A stretch of 64,000 nucleotides of DNA from Mactra quadrangularis (taxonomy: Eukaryota; Mollusca; Bivalvia; Venerida; Mactridae). The stretch lies in the NCBI GenBank assembly GCA_025267735.1, contig CM046301.1:70521110-70585109 (forward strand), read 5' to 3'. Position 1 is the first letter of the stretch, and each line of letters opens with the position of its first letter. A model generated the notes under the pieces. That model was given only the letters and a program-made list of their open reading frames with translations. It had not been told where the DNA came from and did not search any database. Position numbers and translations under genes: made by a program. This document shows, piece by piece, positions 42,585 to 53,564 of this stretch.

Positions 42585-43075
42585 TCTAAAATCCGAAAAA
42601 TACAACGATTTTGTCCACATGCGCTGCCTATTACCGCGTACCAAATTGCCGAAAACTGCGTGTGTTGTGCGCCCAAATATAGATGTGATATGTTCACCTT
42701 CTATGATTAATTGAATGTGACGTAAGCAGGTCAAATGTGCGATTTCTATACTCGTATTATAAACACTTAAAATTCGCGAAATAAAACTACCGTAAACTTA
42801 GAATGCCATACAGTATCCGTCTCTATGTCCTTGTATTCTGGAAACCTTATGTATCATAAACTGTTTAAGTCGTTGTTAGTGTGTGAGGTGCAATTGAACT
42901 GATTGAACGTTGTTTTATTCAAGAGGGATAGACCAAGTTGTGTAACAGATAATATTGTGTGTTTAGCATAAGAAAAACTGTTAAATATAATTTAATAATA
43001 GTTGATTTCAAAAGATGCAAATTTCGCGTATAAGTTAAAAAATTGTTTATTTAGTTGACTATTTTCTTTGCAAAA
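42585..43075 (+). promoter_or_regulatory. Presumed upstream region of the TRP gene
   Basis: No TATA box or transcription start can be defined by eye. The sequence between the hairpin element and the start codon is unique-looking and AT-rich, so the promoter and 5' untranslated region should lie here or further upstream if there is a non-coding first exon. Confidence 0.3.
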
Positions 43076-44026
43076 ATGTGTGACGATGAGAAATCTATAA
43101 AAAAACAACGGAAAAAAAACCGTATTAAAACTTGTTACGAAATACTCTACAATATCGAACATGGAAATGGTACAAATGATCTAGAAGATGGTGAAAGCTT
43201 TAAGGTTAAACAGTTTAAAGAGCGTTTCGACAAAGTAGGCGATGATTATATTTATCTTTTTAATGACGAAGAAGTCCTTTCCGGAACATTCGAAGTCAAT
43301 ACAATTCCGGGAGAAAAGCCAGACGAGGAAGCCGTCAATGGAGAAACTCTTCTATTCAGAGCAATTTCCAAGTGTAAAACAGATCCATTTGCTAAATGCA
43401 GTAAGAAAAAGTCAAAAGAGGATACAAGAATTACTGACGCTATAGATCAGAAATTGAAACATTGCATTGAACATATGATGAATAAATATCCTAAATTAAT
43501 CATTGCGGCAGGCAAAAAAGGTTACTCCTCATTATACTTGGCAATCGTAAAAGAATATAAGTGTATCGTAAGTAAAATGATTAGACAATTAAACCAGACA
43601 AATATCGAAATTCCAGAAGTCACTGGGTCTTTGTTTGGTAGAAGTGTTATGCTTGCTGGATTTCCATTAGGAGTCGCAGCACTTACGCTCAATACAAAGA
43701 TATTTAAATGTCTTTTAGATGGACTTTTTGGATGTTTAGGTAAAAACATAGATAAAACCATACACAATCGTAAAGATGATACCATCGTGCATTGCCTCAT
43801 CAAGTATGTCCATTACCACTGCGAGAAAATAGACAAGGTTAAAGTCAAGAAAATGCTGGATTATATTTTAGATGAAGCTACTTGGGAAAACGTCAGCTCA
43901 ACCAATGACGGAACATCTATCGTGAATAAGTTGGTCATGAAAAAGAATAAAGAACATCTGACACCCCTACATCTTGCTGCAAAACGTCATCAGTTTGAGC
44001 TTTTTGAAATTCTGATAGAATCGAAG
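43076..44026 (+). CDS. TRPV-like channel exon 1: ankyrin-repeat N-terminus
   Basis: The first true ATG is at 43076 in a good context (AAAAATGT); the open frame extends seven codons upstream without another ATG. 317 residues: a basic start (KKQRKKNR), then ankyrin-like segments with landmarks NGETLLFRAI (about residue 89), GYSSLYLAIVKEYKCIV (about 145), FPLGVAALTLNTKIFKCLL (about 190), DDTIVHCLIKYVHYHCEK (about 225) and LTPLHLAAKRHQFELFEIL (about 295). The GNTVLH-type motif is present as DDTIVH. The donor after ...ESK is gtatat. The reading frames inside it on other registers (43242, 43522) are shadows. Confidence 0.85.
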
Positions 44027-47000
44027 GTATATGTATATACTTTTTGGTTTATATATTAACTAGAATTAAAGTAAAACTTAAGAAGCTGGTGTCACATCTT
44101 TGACGAGCGAGTGATTTAGCTACGAAATTAACCGAAATATTTCATTTGGATTTTTATTAAGCACTTGTAAAGTCGTATGATTTTAATACTTAAAATGCGG
44201 GTATTCTATGCAAATGATTGCATTATTACATCTAATTGATACATTTTACATGTTTTTAATTATATTTGGTTACATGTTAGTAATATCATACAGATAGATT
44301 TATTGCGTCGCAGTATACATGATGTAGTACAAGAAACATAGTAATTAAATTCAAAACAGAACAGATAATTATTATAACAGAATAGAATATTACAGGCTTG
44401 AGCCGTACTCATCTCTTAATACATAATAAAGCAACTGTTTCAGTCTAGGTGTAATTAATCCTTACACCTATTATTCAATGATAATTTATACTTGCAAGTT
44501 TGCCTTTGATTGTGGCCGATAGTTTATTTTAAAGTACTGTATTGTATTGCAATGATATTTCTCTAGGTGTGACGACTTCCACGTAGTCAAACTCGTTCGA
44601 GTTTACATTTTTGTCCCTAGTTTGATACTAATAAATAAATTAATCGTATTTATGGTCTGCGCTTAGAAACAATGAACCTTCGTAGGTTGAAAAGTTATAT
44701 TTAATCTGTTTTGAGGTGTGGATATAAATATTTTTGTGTGTCGTAGAGTAACAAATATACATTGAGTGGTCTACCAAAGACGGTTGTACTCATTGCTTAC
44801 ATGTATTTATAATGTATTTTTGGAAAACAGAGGAAGGTCACATGACAGATTTCTATGGTCGGACCACTCACATTCTGAGTAACTGGGCCGACCGCAAGTT
44901 TGGCAGACTCGGTCCACAATCCATCTGATAAATTCAAATATTGTTTGTCATCAACTAAGAAAAAAGGGATGAGAATGTAGATTATAAGAATATGATGATA
45001 AAAGCGGCTTACATCCCAGTAACAAATACATTCGGACTTAAATCGGTCCTCAATCGGTTAATTAATTTTCTCATCTGATCGGGTGTCATTGGTATCTGCA
45101 TTTCAGTATTTATAAGTAACAGAGTAACGATGATAGATCGTTTTTCGGGGTTTTTCATCCTTGTTTAGCACGGAACCGACGAACACCGATTTAGCACCGA
45201 CGTCTCAGATTAACCTATTAGCCGCCGATTTATCACTCATCACAAGCAATTAGGAAAGTAAGAGTTTCATTGTTGAAAACTAACCGTTTGTTCTCAACCG
45301 GTGATTCATATGTGTACACCAGTGGCTTATCAGAGGCATATCGGTAATATTTGTCATAGACAGCTCGTCAATCGGTAATTCGTTTGAATTTTTACAGATC
45401 GAGAATTTAAGATAATTTAAATATCCCGATCGGTAAGATTTCACCGACGAAATTTATCTTTTCCCAATAGCTTGTGATAAGTGATAAATTGACTGCTAAT
45501 CGGTGACGTCCTTGCTAATTGGTGTTCATCAGTTTCGTACTGCACTGAAAAACAAAACACTCGATCTATCATCGATCACCATGTGTAACTGGACCCTTGT
45601 CTAAAAGTAAACTGTTGCATCATTTTACAAGGTAGGAATTATTATCTTACAAATGGTAAACTAATAAGTGTGACAGTGAGCCACGTAGTGTTGTGCGAAA
45701 ACATTCAATTTTCCCCGTATCTTGAAATACTTAATGCTACCTTTTTTCTGTTAAATAACCTTAAAATGCATTGATAGTCTTATGATATTTACAATAAAAG
45801 TAAAGAAAGTGTAAAAATGTCAATACACATGGAACTTTTTGAGACGAAAAAAATTATAATTCTTATTTCTCTTGCTTTACTTGCTCATTATTTTTGCAGA
45901 ATTACACCGTATCATCTGCAGACGATGGACTGTCGATGGGTAAGGAATACGACATCACTGAAGTGGACACAGTACCTGCATACACAGGCGCAAAGGAAAG
46001 TTCATCTGATGAATTTTTTGTTTCCGAGAATCACTTTTCTGTTCTAGAATTTGTATGTCAACAGAATATGTCAACTGCTTTTTCTTTTGCTCAATGTAAG
46101 CTGGTCAATGAAGTCATCGAGAGAAAATGGCGTATATATCGGGTTTTATTCTATATATGGGCAGTTGTGCACTTAATAATGATGAGTTTGTTGACATGGT
46201 CAGGACTTCACCGGTCAAGAATTATGTTTGATGGTGTCAGTTCAAATTCTGAATACGTAAGGAATGATGTCAGACCGGTTCGTGACGATGGTTTATCTCT
46301 AGGATTGACTATAGTAGGTTTCCTCTATGCCTTTTTGATGGTATTTATACTAATGTGGCGGAATTTGGTTTATTGGTGCTGTTATAAGCGATTTCAGGCC
46401 CGTATCAAAGCAAATTTTCTTACAAATATGTGGAGAATCATTTCAGAATTGCCATACACAAACAAAATATTTGAGATTTATTTCTTTTTGTTTGGTTTGC
46501 TATTGATATTGGATCTTCCTCTCTCTATTGAAGTGCATGATTATGACAACTTGTGTTTAGTATTTGCGTTGATTTTGGGCTGGTATTCTGTTACCTTCTT
46601 CCTACAGGTATTTGAAAGGTTCAGTATTTTTACTGTTTTGATTCAGCGTGTTATTACTGATATGATCAATTTTGCTGTTGTGATGGCATTTTTGCTTCTA
46701 GGGTTTACCGTTGCGATGTCAATGGTAATGCAAGGTGCAAATAATGCTGATGATGATTTCAGTGGTTTTGACAAGTCATTGCTTAAAATGTTCACTGTGA
46801 TGTTAGGAATTGGCGAAATCAATGATCTTTTTAAGGCACGACATTATGCTGCCGCTATCATTGTTTTTGTTTTATTTGTGCTTCTCACTACAATTTTGTT
46901 GTTGAATGCTCTCATTGCTTTGATGTCTAATTCCTGCACTGAACTGATTAATACCAAATATGGAGTAAAAAAAAGTAACGAATTACACGCCACGTTACAG

Positions 47001-47345
47001 CGATTGTCGGTCATTGTATTTTTAGAATCCCTCTTACCACAATGTGTTACCACACAATGGCAAATTGGTTACACTAAAGACAAATACCCTGGTCGGCGTT
47101 TCATCGAATTCACAGTTGACATACTCGATGATGACATTGGTGACGAAAGCAACGATAATTCTCATTGGAATATATTAAGTTCTATTTTATCAAGCAAATA
47201 TTTCACTAAGCGTCAGAAACCAAAAATGGTTAAAACACAACCCATTAACGAATTTCCGGAGAAAGCCACAACTATGACAACCCTACGAACCCCATGGACG
47301 CCATATGAGCCAATCGCTGATCAACGTTTGTCAAAATCGTTTTAA
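43076..47345 (+). CDS. Divergent TRPV-like ankyrin-repeat cation channel, two exons
   Basis: Exons 43076-44026 and 45900-47345 join in phase 0 into about 798 codons. The N-terminal half has ankyrin-like repeats. The C-terminal half is a six-helix ion channel with a re-entrant pore loop and the LLLNALIALM S6 gate, followed by an amphipathic segment (LHATLQRLSVIVFLESLLP) in the position of the TRP helix. Products of this family are plasma-membrane, non-selective or calcium-permeable channels gated by temperature, chemicals or mechanical force. The order of repeat motifs, the EYDITEVDT linker and the S6 sequence resemble TRPV more than TRPA or TRPC, but the sequence is divergent. The length is near that of TRPV proteins (about 750-850). 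No frameshift or stop is seen. A small extra exon in the 1.87 kb intron cannot be excluded. Confidence 0.85.
44027..45127 (+). other. TRP intron, left part, nothing recognised
   Basis: AT-rich intron sequence without a recognisable extra ankyrin exon or element. Confidence 0.5.
45128..45583. mobile_element. Foldback element inside the TRP intron
   Basis: Left arm: GATGATAGATCG, TTAGCACGGAACCGACGAAC, ACCGATTTAGCACCGACGTC, TTTATCACTCATCACAAGC. Right arm, inverse order: GCTTGTGATAAGTGATAAAT, GCTAATCGGTGACGTCCTTG, CTAATTGGTGTTCATCAGTT, CGATCTATCATCGATC. Arms of about 130 bp pair imperfectly around a centre near 45355. The centre holds further AATCGGTAA-like words. Orientation relative to the gene has no obvious effect on splicing. 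Confidence 0.75.
45900..47345 (+). CDS. TRPV-like channel exon 2: transmembrane and pore region
   Basis: The acceptor is tttttgcag at 45891-45899, then 481 codons and TAA at 47343-47345. Linker with EYDITEVDT, then VLEFVCQQN and the pre-S1 helix ending LVNEVIERKW. S1 is near residues 395-417 (VLFYIWAVVHLIMMSLLTW), S2 TIVGFLYAFLMVFILMW, S3 IYFFLFGLLLILDLPL, S4 LVFALILGWYSVTFFLQVF, S5 FAVVMAFLLLGFTVAMSMV. The pore loop LLKMFTVMLGIGEINDLF carries the filter LGIGE near 620, where TRPV channels often have IGMGD. S6 is IVFVLFVLLTTILLLNALIA. The C-terminal tail is about 130 residues and hydrophilic. The extracellular S1-S2 loop is fairly long (about 40 residues). Confidence 0.9.
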   Translation, partial: NYTVSSADDGLSMGKEYDITEVDTVPAYTGAKESSSDEFFVSENHFSVLEFVCQQNMSTAFSFAQCKLVNEVIERKWRIYRVLFYIWAVVHLIMMSLLTWSGLHRSRIMFDGVSSNSEYVRNDVRPVRDDGLSLGLTIVGFLYAFLMVFILMWRNLVYWCCYKRFQARIKANFLTNMWRIISELPYTNKIFEIYFFLFGLLLILDLPLSIEVHDYDNLCLVFALILGWYSVTFFLQVFERFSIFTVLIQRVITDMINFAVVMAFLLLGFTVAMSMVMQGANNADDDFSGFDKSLLKMFTVMLGIGEINDLFKARHYAAAIIVFVLFVLLTTILLLNALIALMSNSCTELINTKYGVKKSNELHATLQRLSVIVFLESLLPQCVTTQWQIGYTKDKYPGRRFIEFTVDILDDDIGDESNDNSHWNILSSILSSKYFTKRQKPKMVKTQPINEFPEKATTMTTLRTPWTPYEPIADQRLSKSF

Positions 47346-47732
47346 CTCGCACATACTTTAACATCACGTTACGTTGAATAAGAGTATTTATCTTGATAAA
47401 ACCTCATTCAGTATATCTGCGTTTTCTCGTATCTTTATCTTGGGTTGTGATTACAATGATAAAGTTCGATAATTTGAATTATACGTTTTCATTTTGAATA
47501 CATCTGACTTTGATTAAAATGATAATGTTAGAATTATCCAAATGATGCATTGTCTAATATCTAGTATGCTACAGTTAGTTCGTTCTCACTCTGATACGTG
47601 CATCGTGATTTGGTTTACAGACAATAACATAAGTTCTATGGAAATAGATTATGACAACACCAAGTGTTTAAATTTATATGACGCTTAATAATAGTCCGTG
47701 ATCGTTATTTTTTACAAACATACCTTAAAAAT

Positions 47733-47738
47733 AATAAA
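47733..47738 (+). terminator. Candidate polyadenylation signal of the TRP gene
   Basis: AATAAA 388 bases after the stop codon. It is plausible but unproven, because AATAAA occurs by chance in such AT-rich DNA. Confidence 0.35.
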
Positions 47739-47945
47739 GAACAGTCCAGATTTAAAGCAATGTTCATAATTCTCGTGTGCGAGCCGCCGAACTGACGTTG
47801 AAGTTATTTATCATACACTCCATGATTATAACTGACTTGTACTACAAATAATCAATCAGTTAGTTAATTGACCATAACAACGACAGAAAATTATATGTTT
47901 AGTCTGCTACATATGATTTATGTCTTGTATCATTTCTAAGCGTGA

Positions 47946-48560
47946 TATTGATTTAGTTGACATATTTTTGTATCATATTTATTTTATTGACACTTTTTAG
48001 TATCAGTTTGATTTTATTGACCAATCTTAGTATTTTATTGATTTTATTGACACATTTTAGTATCAGTTTGATTTTATTGACACATTTTAGTATCATTTTG
48101 ATTTTATTGACACATTTAAGTACCATTTTGATTGTATTGACACATTTTAGTATCAGTTTGATTTTATCGACACATTTTTGTATCATATCAGTTTGATTTT
48201 ATTGACACATTTTAGTATCAGTTTGATTTTATTGACACATTTTTGTATCATATTGATTTTATTGACACGTCTTAGTATTATATTGATTTTATTGACACTT
48301 TTTAGTATCAGTTTGATTTTATTGACACACCTTAGTATCAGTTTGATTTTATTGACACACCTTAGTATCAGTTTGATTTTATTGACACACCTTAGTATCA
48401 GTTTGATTTTATTGACACATTTTAGTATCAGTTTGATTTTATTGACACGTCTTAGTATTTTATTGATTTTATTGACACATTTTTGTATCAGTGTGATTCT
48501 ATTGACACACCTTAGTATCATATTGATTTTGTTGACAATTTATCTCAGTATTTTATTGAT
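47946..48560 (+). repeat. 30-bp minisatellite, about 20 well-kept copies
   Basis: Tandem units with TTTGATTTTATTGACACA followed by TTTTAGTATCAG and variants (ACACACCTTAG, ACACGTCTTAG). Because 30 is a multiple of three and the unit lacks stops in some frames, it is open on both strands, giving (ILLTHFSISL)n forward and (KCVNKIKLIL)n in reverse. No start context, splice site or flanking homology supports translation. Confidence 0.95.
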
Positions 48561-48915
48561 TTTATCAACACATTAAAGTTTTAAATTGATTTTATCAACA
48601 CATGTGAGTTTTAAATTGATTTTATCAACACATCTATGTTTTAAATTGAATTCATTGACACATCAAAGTTTTAAATTGATTTTACTGACATATCTTAGTA
48701 TTATATTTATTTTATACACACAACTTAGTATTTAATCGATTTCACTGACATATTTTAGTATTGTGTTGATTTTATTAACACAGTTTAGTATAATATTAAT
48801 TTTACTGACATATCTTAATACAAATATTTTATTGATCTTGTTGACATATCTTTGTATTATTTTTAGTTTAATTAGTACATTTTAATATTATATTGGTTTT
48901 AATGAACACAATGGT
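48561..48915 (+). repeat. Degenerate extension of the 30-bp minisatellite
   Basis: Units become irregular (GATTTTATCAACACATNNNA, AGTTTTAAATT, CTGACATATCTTAGTATT) but the roughly 30-bp spacing persists to about 48915. Confidence 0.75.
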
Positions 48916-49975
48916 ATTGATGAATGCATGTAAATTTTCAAAATTGATGCATATTGGTGAATACTTTTGTTTTCAAAGTTTTAAGAATATGTGATTATCG
49001 TAGATTTGTTATATTTTATAAGGGTTACGATCTTTGACTTCTCATTATACTACGTGTTATTACCACGGGAAGACGGATCACTTATCAGTAGCAATTGTAC
49101 AATATCAAGTTGACATTAAGTTGTGCGAAACCATTATTACAAACATTAGTTCTTTTTCATAAGCATAAACACTTTGTGTTATTTGTTATAATTCTTTCTT
49201 ATGAGATTGAAGTCTTTCAATGTGATTTCTATATTTTTATAGTAGTTTAGCTTCAAATTATCTTATACCTAATTCTCGTCACATATAGTAACTTTATTGT
49301 AAAGATATTCAGGAAAAATTAAAGTTAAACTTCACCAGTTTTTCATACAAAAAGATCAAGGTTTTTGTTACAATGATTTTTTATTCAGTTTTATTTCCTT
49401 AAAATGTTTCTGAAAGAGGTATTAATTATTTTAAAATATTAAGTATGCATTTTATATAAAAGTAATAAATTAGGACATTATAGTGAATATATAACGACTA
49501 AAGAATAAAAAAAACGATGTGCATAGTGATTCTTTCCTTTTGGTGTGTTTCATTTGTAAGATACAGAACATTTACAAATGTGTTTATTTGAATCTCTATA
49601 TATACACACATTACTTAACGATTTCAGTTAGATATTCACAGACTTTGAGGTGACTTTTTAATCAATGGCCTCTATTATTTTTGGCCAAAGTTGCTTAGAT
49701 TTTACACGTAGATGTTTATGATGAATATCTCACAATAAATAATAATAAAGGTGGTGGCTTTTTCAGTCAATGAATTTCCTTAACATGTTTTAAGTACTAC
49801 GTTTGATTAATTCGATAAACACTTTTAAAAATGTCGTGTCACCTGTGTCATGTATCTGTATACGTTTGTATCTACGCTTTTTGCACAATAAATAGTGCGT
49901 TGCTTTTTAGTTTGAGTTTGTTGCATTATATTTACCATAATATTGTTTAATACTACATATATCTATATTGAAGTC
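48916..49975. other. No gene recognised
   Basis: AT-rich sequence without a supported exon, element or RNA gene. Confidence 0.45.
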
Positions 49976-50283
49976 GCCAAGCTAGCTCAGTTGGTAAGTT
50001 TTAAGTCTACTGATCGTGAGATCATGAGTTTGATTGCCGTGCGGGGGCCATACTTTTGTACAGTTTAATCATGAAATGATTTCTATGGTCATTTTCTCTC
50101 CTACGACTGATTCTTTATTATTTAGGCATTTGTCAGTCACTAACGGATGTTTATGCCGAGCAACTGATTAAAAAGCTTAATTTAGAGATTGAGCCTTAAA
50201 AAGAACCGAGAGCAAGTTGATCGAACGCCGTTATATAACCTATACTATATGTTGCTAGGCATTCATACCAACGAACAGTAAAA
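49976..50283 (+). mobile_element. SINE-A, full-length diverged copy
   Basis: Box A CTAGCTCAGTTGGTAAG, a decayed box B (GTTTGATTGCC), then CAGTTTAATCATGAAATGAT, CTCCTACGACTGATTCTTTA, TTGTCAGTCACTAACGG and a tail with CGTTATATAACCTATACTAT and ACCAACGAACAG. The short tail and many changes suggest an old copy. Confidence 0.8.
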
Positions 50284-50329
50284 TAATTTTCATATTTCTA
50301 TTAGCTACACAGAATTTGAGTGTAAAATT

Positions 50330-50466
50330 GATTGTGAAACACGTCCAAAGGATAATTGACATTACTGCAAAATTTTCATGGAAGGGTAAAACCTCGCCGG
50401 GTGGTATTTGAACCCGGTATACTAGATTCCAATCCAGACGTACTACCAACTGCGCTACGACCCGGG
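50330..50466 (-). mobile_element. SINE-B 5' part with tRNA-like head (minus strand)
   Basis: On the minus strand it starts CCGGGTCGTAGCGCAGTTGG, has GGGTTCAAATACCACCCGG as box B and acceptor-stem partner, then GAGGTTTTACCCTTCCATGA and the AATGTCAATT body. The tRNA-like part can nearly fold (CCGGGT pairs with ACCCGG), so this is the best-kept SINE-B head. The attached body marks it as a SINE, not a tRNA gene. Confidence 0.8.
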
Positions 50467-50924
50467 TTCAGTCGGTTTTTATCAGTAAATTGATTTACGT
50501 TCGACATATTTTCACATATACAGTTGACAAGTTTTTTGCTGAAATAAAAAAAACCGCTTGCTTTATAAAACGACCTGTATTAGAGTAACCAAGTACTGTA
50601 CGAGCAACGGCGGTTTTGTTATTGTGTTCATATGATATTTGTTTGCCGTATCTAAGGACTTAAAACGTCTTCTTATAATGGTTGCATTCAATACACCTCG
50701 ACCATGAAAGAATAATTATAAGGTGCATTCAAAATGTCATTGTTATAAGCAATAGGAAAGTTAGAGAAGTTTGAAAGATAAACAAACGAGATCCTACCCC
50801 TGAATAAAATTGAATACAAAATTCAAATACTTTTTAGAATTTATTTGTATTTTCATTACTAACGTAACCTACACAATTGAATTTTAAGATAACGGTTTTA
50901 TTTTATTTTATGAAGTTTCATTTA
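50467..50924. other. No gene recognised
   Basis: AT-rich sequence, nothing supported. Confidence 0.4.
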
Positions 50925-51245
50925 TGACGCAGCATTTCAACACATCGGCCATTCATTGATTGAAAAATCTTTGAAGGATTAATTGGGGCTCTACCAGTAA
51001 TACTGGGTTTTATTTCATACGCAAGGCGAAGCACTGGCGAAACACTTAACGGTTAACGGTTATATTTTGTCATAAATTCATTTTATCACATTTATCACTG
51101 CCTAAACGATGATGGATTTGTTTTCTTCAACACCGGTTTAAGTATTTTGATTAAACATGTGACAAAAATACATTTCAAAAATGGCGTCTTTATATGTCTG
51201 TAATTCTAATATTGAACGGCCGATGAGTTCCGAATGAACTACTGT
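50925..51245 (-). repeat. Dispersed repeat F4, diverged copy (minus strand)
   Basis: Contains the inverse of F4 words: GGATTTGTTTTCTTCAACAC, AAAAATGGCGTCTTTATATG, ATTGAACGGCCGATGAGTTC. It is colinear with 55145-55520, which also shares an upstream section with CGCAAGGCGAAGCACTGGCG / TGCAAGGCGAATCACAGGC. Confidence 0.6.
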
Positions 51246-51852
51246 CCGTGTTTATCACAAATAACCAAAGGTATTATATATTTTATCCATGTCTCTATAC
51301 CGAACGAAAATTTCAAAGACAAAGGTGAATCAATGTCTAAATGAGGTTTTTGTTTACAGCTTTTTAAGTCAACGTTGACTTATATTTTAACCAGTGATAT
51401 GATACCTTTCGTTATTTGTGATAAAACGTATGTGTAGCACAGAAGTTGCGAACAAATAACCAATATGAATTCAAGAATGTGGCTTGTAAATGACAATTTT
51501 GTAAAACGCACGTTCTAATTTGGCACCCTTGGTCTCTTTATCTGCTTCAAAATTTTCACAATCAAACGTTCCATGGACGTTATGATTGCACTTAGCAAGC
51601 TACTTAATTGCACTCAATTGAATTATCTTTTTATGTAGAGATACTAAAAATGCGATTAAATAAATATACAGTAATTGTTAACAATATATCCAAGGACATA
51701 TTTAAACGTCTTCTTAAAATTAATGGTACCCTTATTGAAGAGTTTCAATGATTTGAAAGAGTAATTATATTAAGAAAAATAAGAGTTTTGAAATAATTTT
51801 GAAGATTTTTACAAAATTTGCAAGTGATTGTATTTGTCTGTACCTGATAAAA
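51246..51852. other. No gene recognised
   Basis: AT-rich sequence, nothing supported. Confidence 0.4.
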
Positions 51853-52889
51853 CTGTACCCACTAAAGGTTTGGATATATTTTTACTTTGTTGTCTTCTGA
51901 ATAGCTATTATCTAAAATTTGATAACTACGGAGCCCCTAAAGTGCCAATTTGAAAAACTTTTTTATTATCACAACTATTTCGTATAAACGTAATATAATT
52001 TCGTATTAACGAAATATTATTTCGTTTTTACGAAATATTATTTCGTGTATTCGTAATATTATTTCAATCTAACGAAATAATATTACGTTTGAACTAACCC
52101 TAACCCTCTTTCGAAAAAAATCGGAAAAATATTATTTCGTTTTTTTTTTTAAATTATTTCGTTTTTACGAAATATTATTTCGTATAGACGTGATATTTTT
52201 TCGTTAAATCGAAATAATTATTTTGGTTTTTTTTTCGAAATAATTATTTCGGTTTTTTTTCGAAACACATAACACATTCGAAAAAAACGAAATAATTATT
52301 ATGATTTAACGAAATAATATTACGTTTAAATAATATTTCGTAAAAACGAAGTAATATTTAAAAAAACGATAAATAATAACAAAAATAATTATTTCGAAAA
52401 TATGAAATAATATTATTTCGAAAAAACGAAATAATTATTAGATTTAACGAAATAATATGACGTTAAAACGAAATAATATTACGAAAAAAAGGAGATAATA
52501 TTTCGAAAAAACGAAATAATTATTTCGAAAAAACGAAATAATATTATGTTTAAACGAAATAGTTGTGACAAAAAATGTATTTCAAAATGTCACTTTAGGG
52601 GCTCCATAGATAACTGTTCATTTTCAATTGAATTGTACATTTGCTTTTATGGTTATCATTACAATTATATATGAGACGACAAAAATAGCAAAAAACTTTG
52701 TTATGGAAAATAACTATAAACATGGTTTTTGAGGCTTAAGGATATAAGATGCTGAATCTAATAAATGTGTTGTATTCATGAAATTTGTTTTCATTTTATT
52801 AAAATATTGAATATACTTAACTTTATTATTATACAAAAATAATCATCAACATTCAAGAATTGTAGTAAATTTCGTTTTGATGGATACTA
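51853..52889. mobile_element. Decayed mariner-type relative, interrupted
   Basis: The left end CTGTACCCACTAAAGGTTTG and the inverse of the right end AGTATCCATCAAAACG resemble the termini of 38499-39360. Near the middle GATATAAGATGCTGAATCTA and GTTGTATTCATGAAATTTGT resemble 38750-38775 and 39237-39262. No transposase frame remains. A separate inverted-repeat element (51927-52608) lies inside it. Confidence 0.6.
51927..52608. mobile_element. 682-bp element built of ATTATTTCGT palindromes
   Basis: Inverted ends TACGGAGCCCCTAAAGTG and (inverse of right) TATGGAGCCCCTAAAGTG extend with lower similarity to about 30 bp. They are flanked by GATAAC on both sides (51921-51926, 52609-52614), a likely 6-bp target duplication. 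The interior is almost entirely words ATTATTTCGTTTTTACGAAA and their complements: forward in the left half, inverse in the right half. Confidence 0.8.
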
Positions 52890-53564
52890 TATATGTTTCA
52901 TGTAATTGAATACGTGCACAATTATATACAAGTTAGAAAAATACACCTCGTGACAAAAGTAACATCTAGGTAAAAGTTTTACCAAAATCATTGACGGAAG
53001 CTTTTGATGTCTAACAATTGCATGTTTGAATTGTCGTTTAAATAGTTTTCACAAAAGAATTTGAATGCAGTGCATAGATTTTCATTTATTGTTTATTTGT
53101 ATTTAATGTCATGTGTGTGCTTTTGTTTGATTGTTTTAAAGCATTGATTTTTTTACTCATCAATGGCCAATCGGAAATGCAATAAGTAACTGCACGTGAT
53201 TCAGGTATTTCGTTTATTCACTCTGACATTTCATGTTTGTTTCCAAATTCTACGTCTTTTATCTTTCTTTAAGACATTTCTAGTTTAAATAAATGCCAGT
53301 ATTGCTATAGTATATATATTAATAGTAAGGCGAAACACGGGCGGGCGGACGGGCGTCCGGTGTCGTAAACAATTGCGTTAAAGTTTTTATTACCATAGAA
53401 TTCTGACAATTATAGTCAGATCTTTATGAAATTTCACACAATAATAATATACCATGTGATGAACAGAATAAGAAGTAACCGCAACTCTACCTGCCTTTAT
53501 TATGGATTATTTCCCTTGGTATGTTTGGCGTTAAAGTTTTTAAATCCGGTTTTAAGGCGGTTTC
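52890..53564. other. No gene; repeat-like stretch at 53310-53420
   Basis: A GC-rich stretch (GGCGAAACACGGGCGGGCGG at about 53330) resembles the GGCGAAGCACTGGCGAAACA sequence beside the F4 copies. No exon supported. Confidence 0.45.

Noticed and set aside
47953..48576. Repeat-peptide ORFs of 77-132 codons
   Set aside because: Arise from a stop-free 30-bp minisatellite; no start, splice or homology support.
50395..50466. A tRNA gene on the minus strand
   Set aside because: Box A and B and an acceptor-like stem exist, but the anticodon arm is weak and it continues into the SINE-B body.
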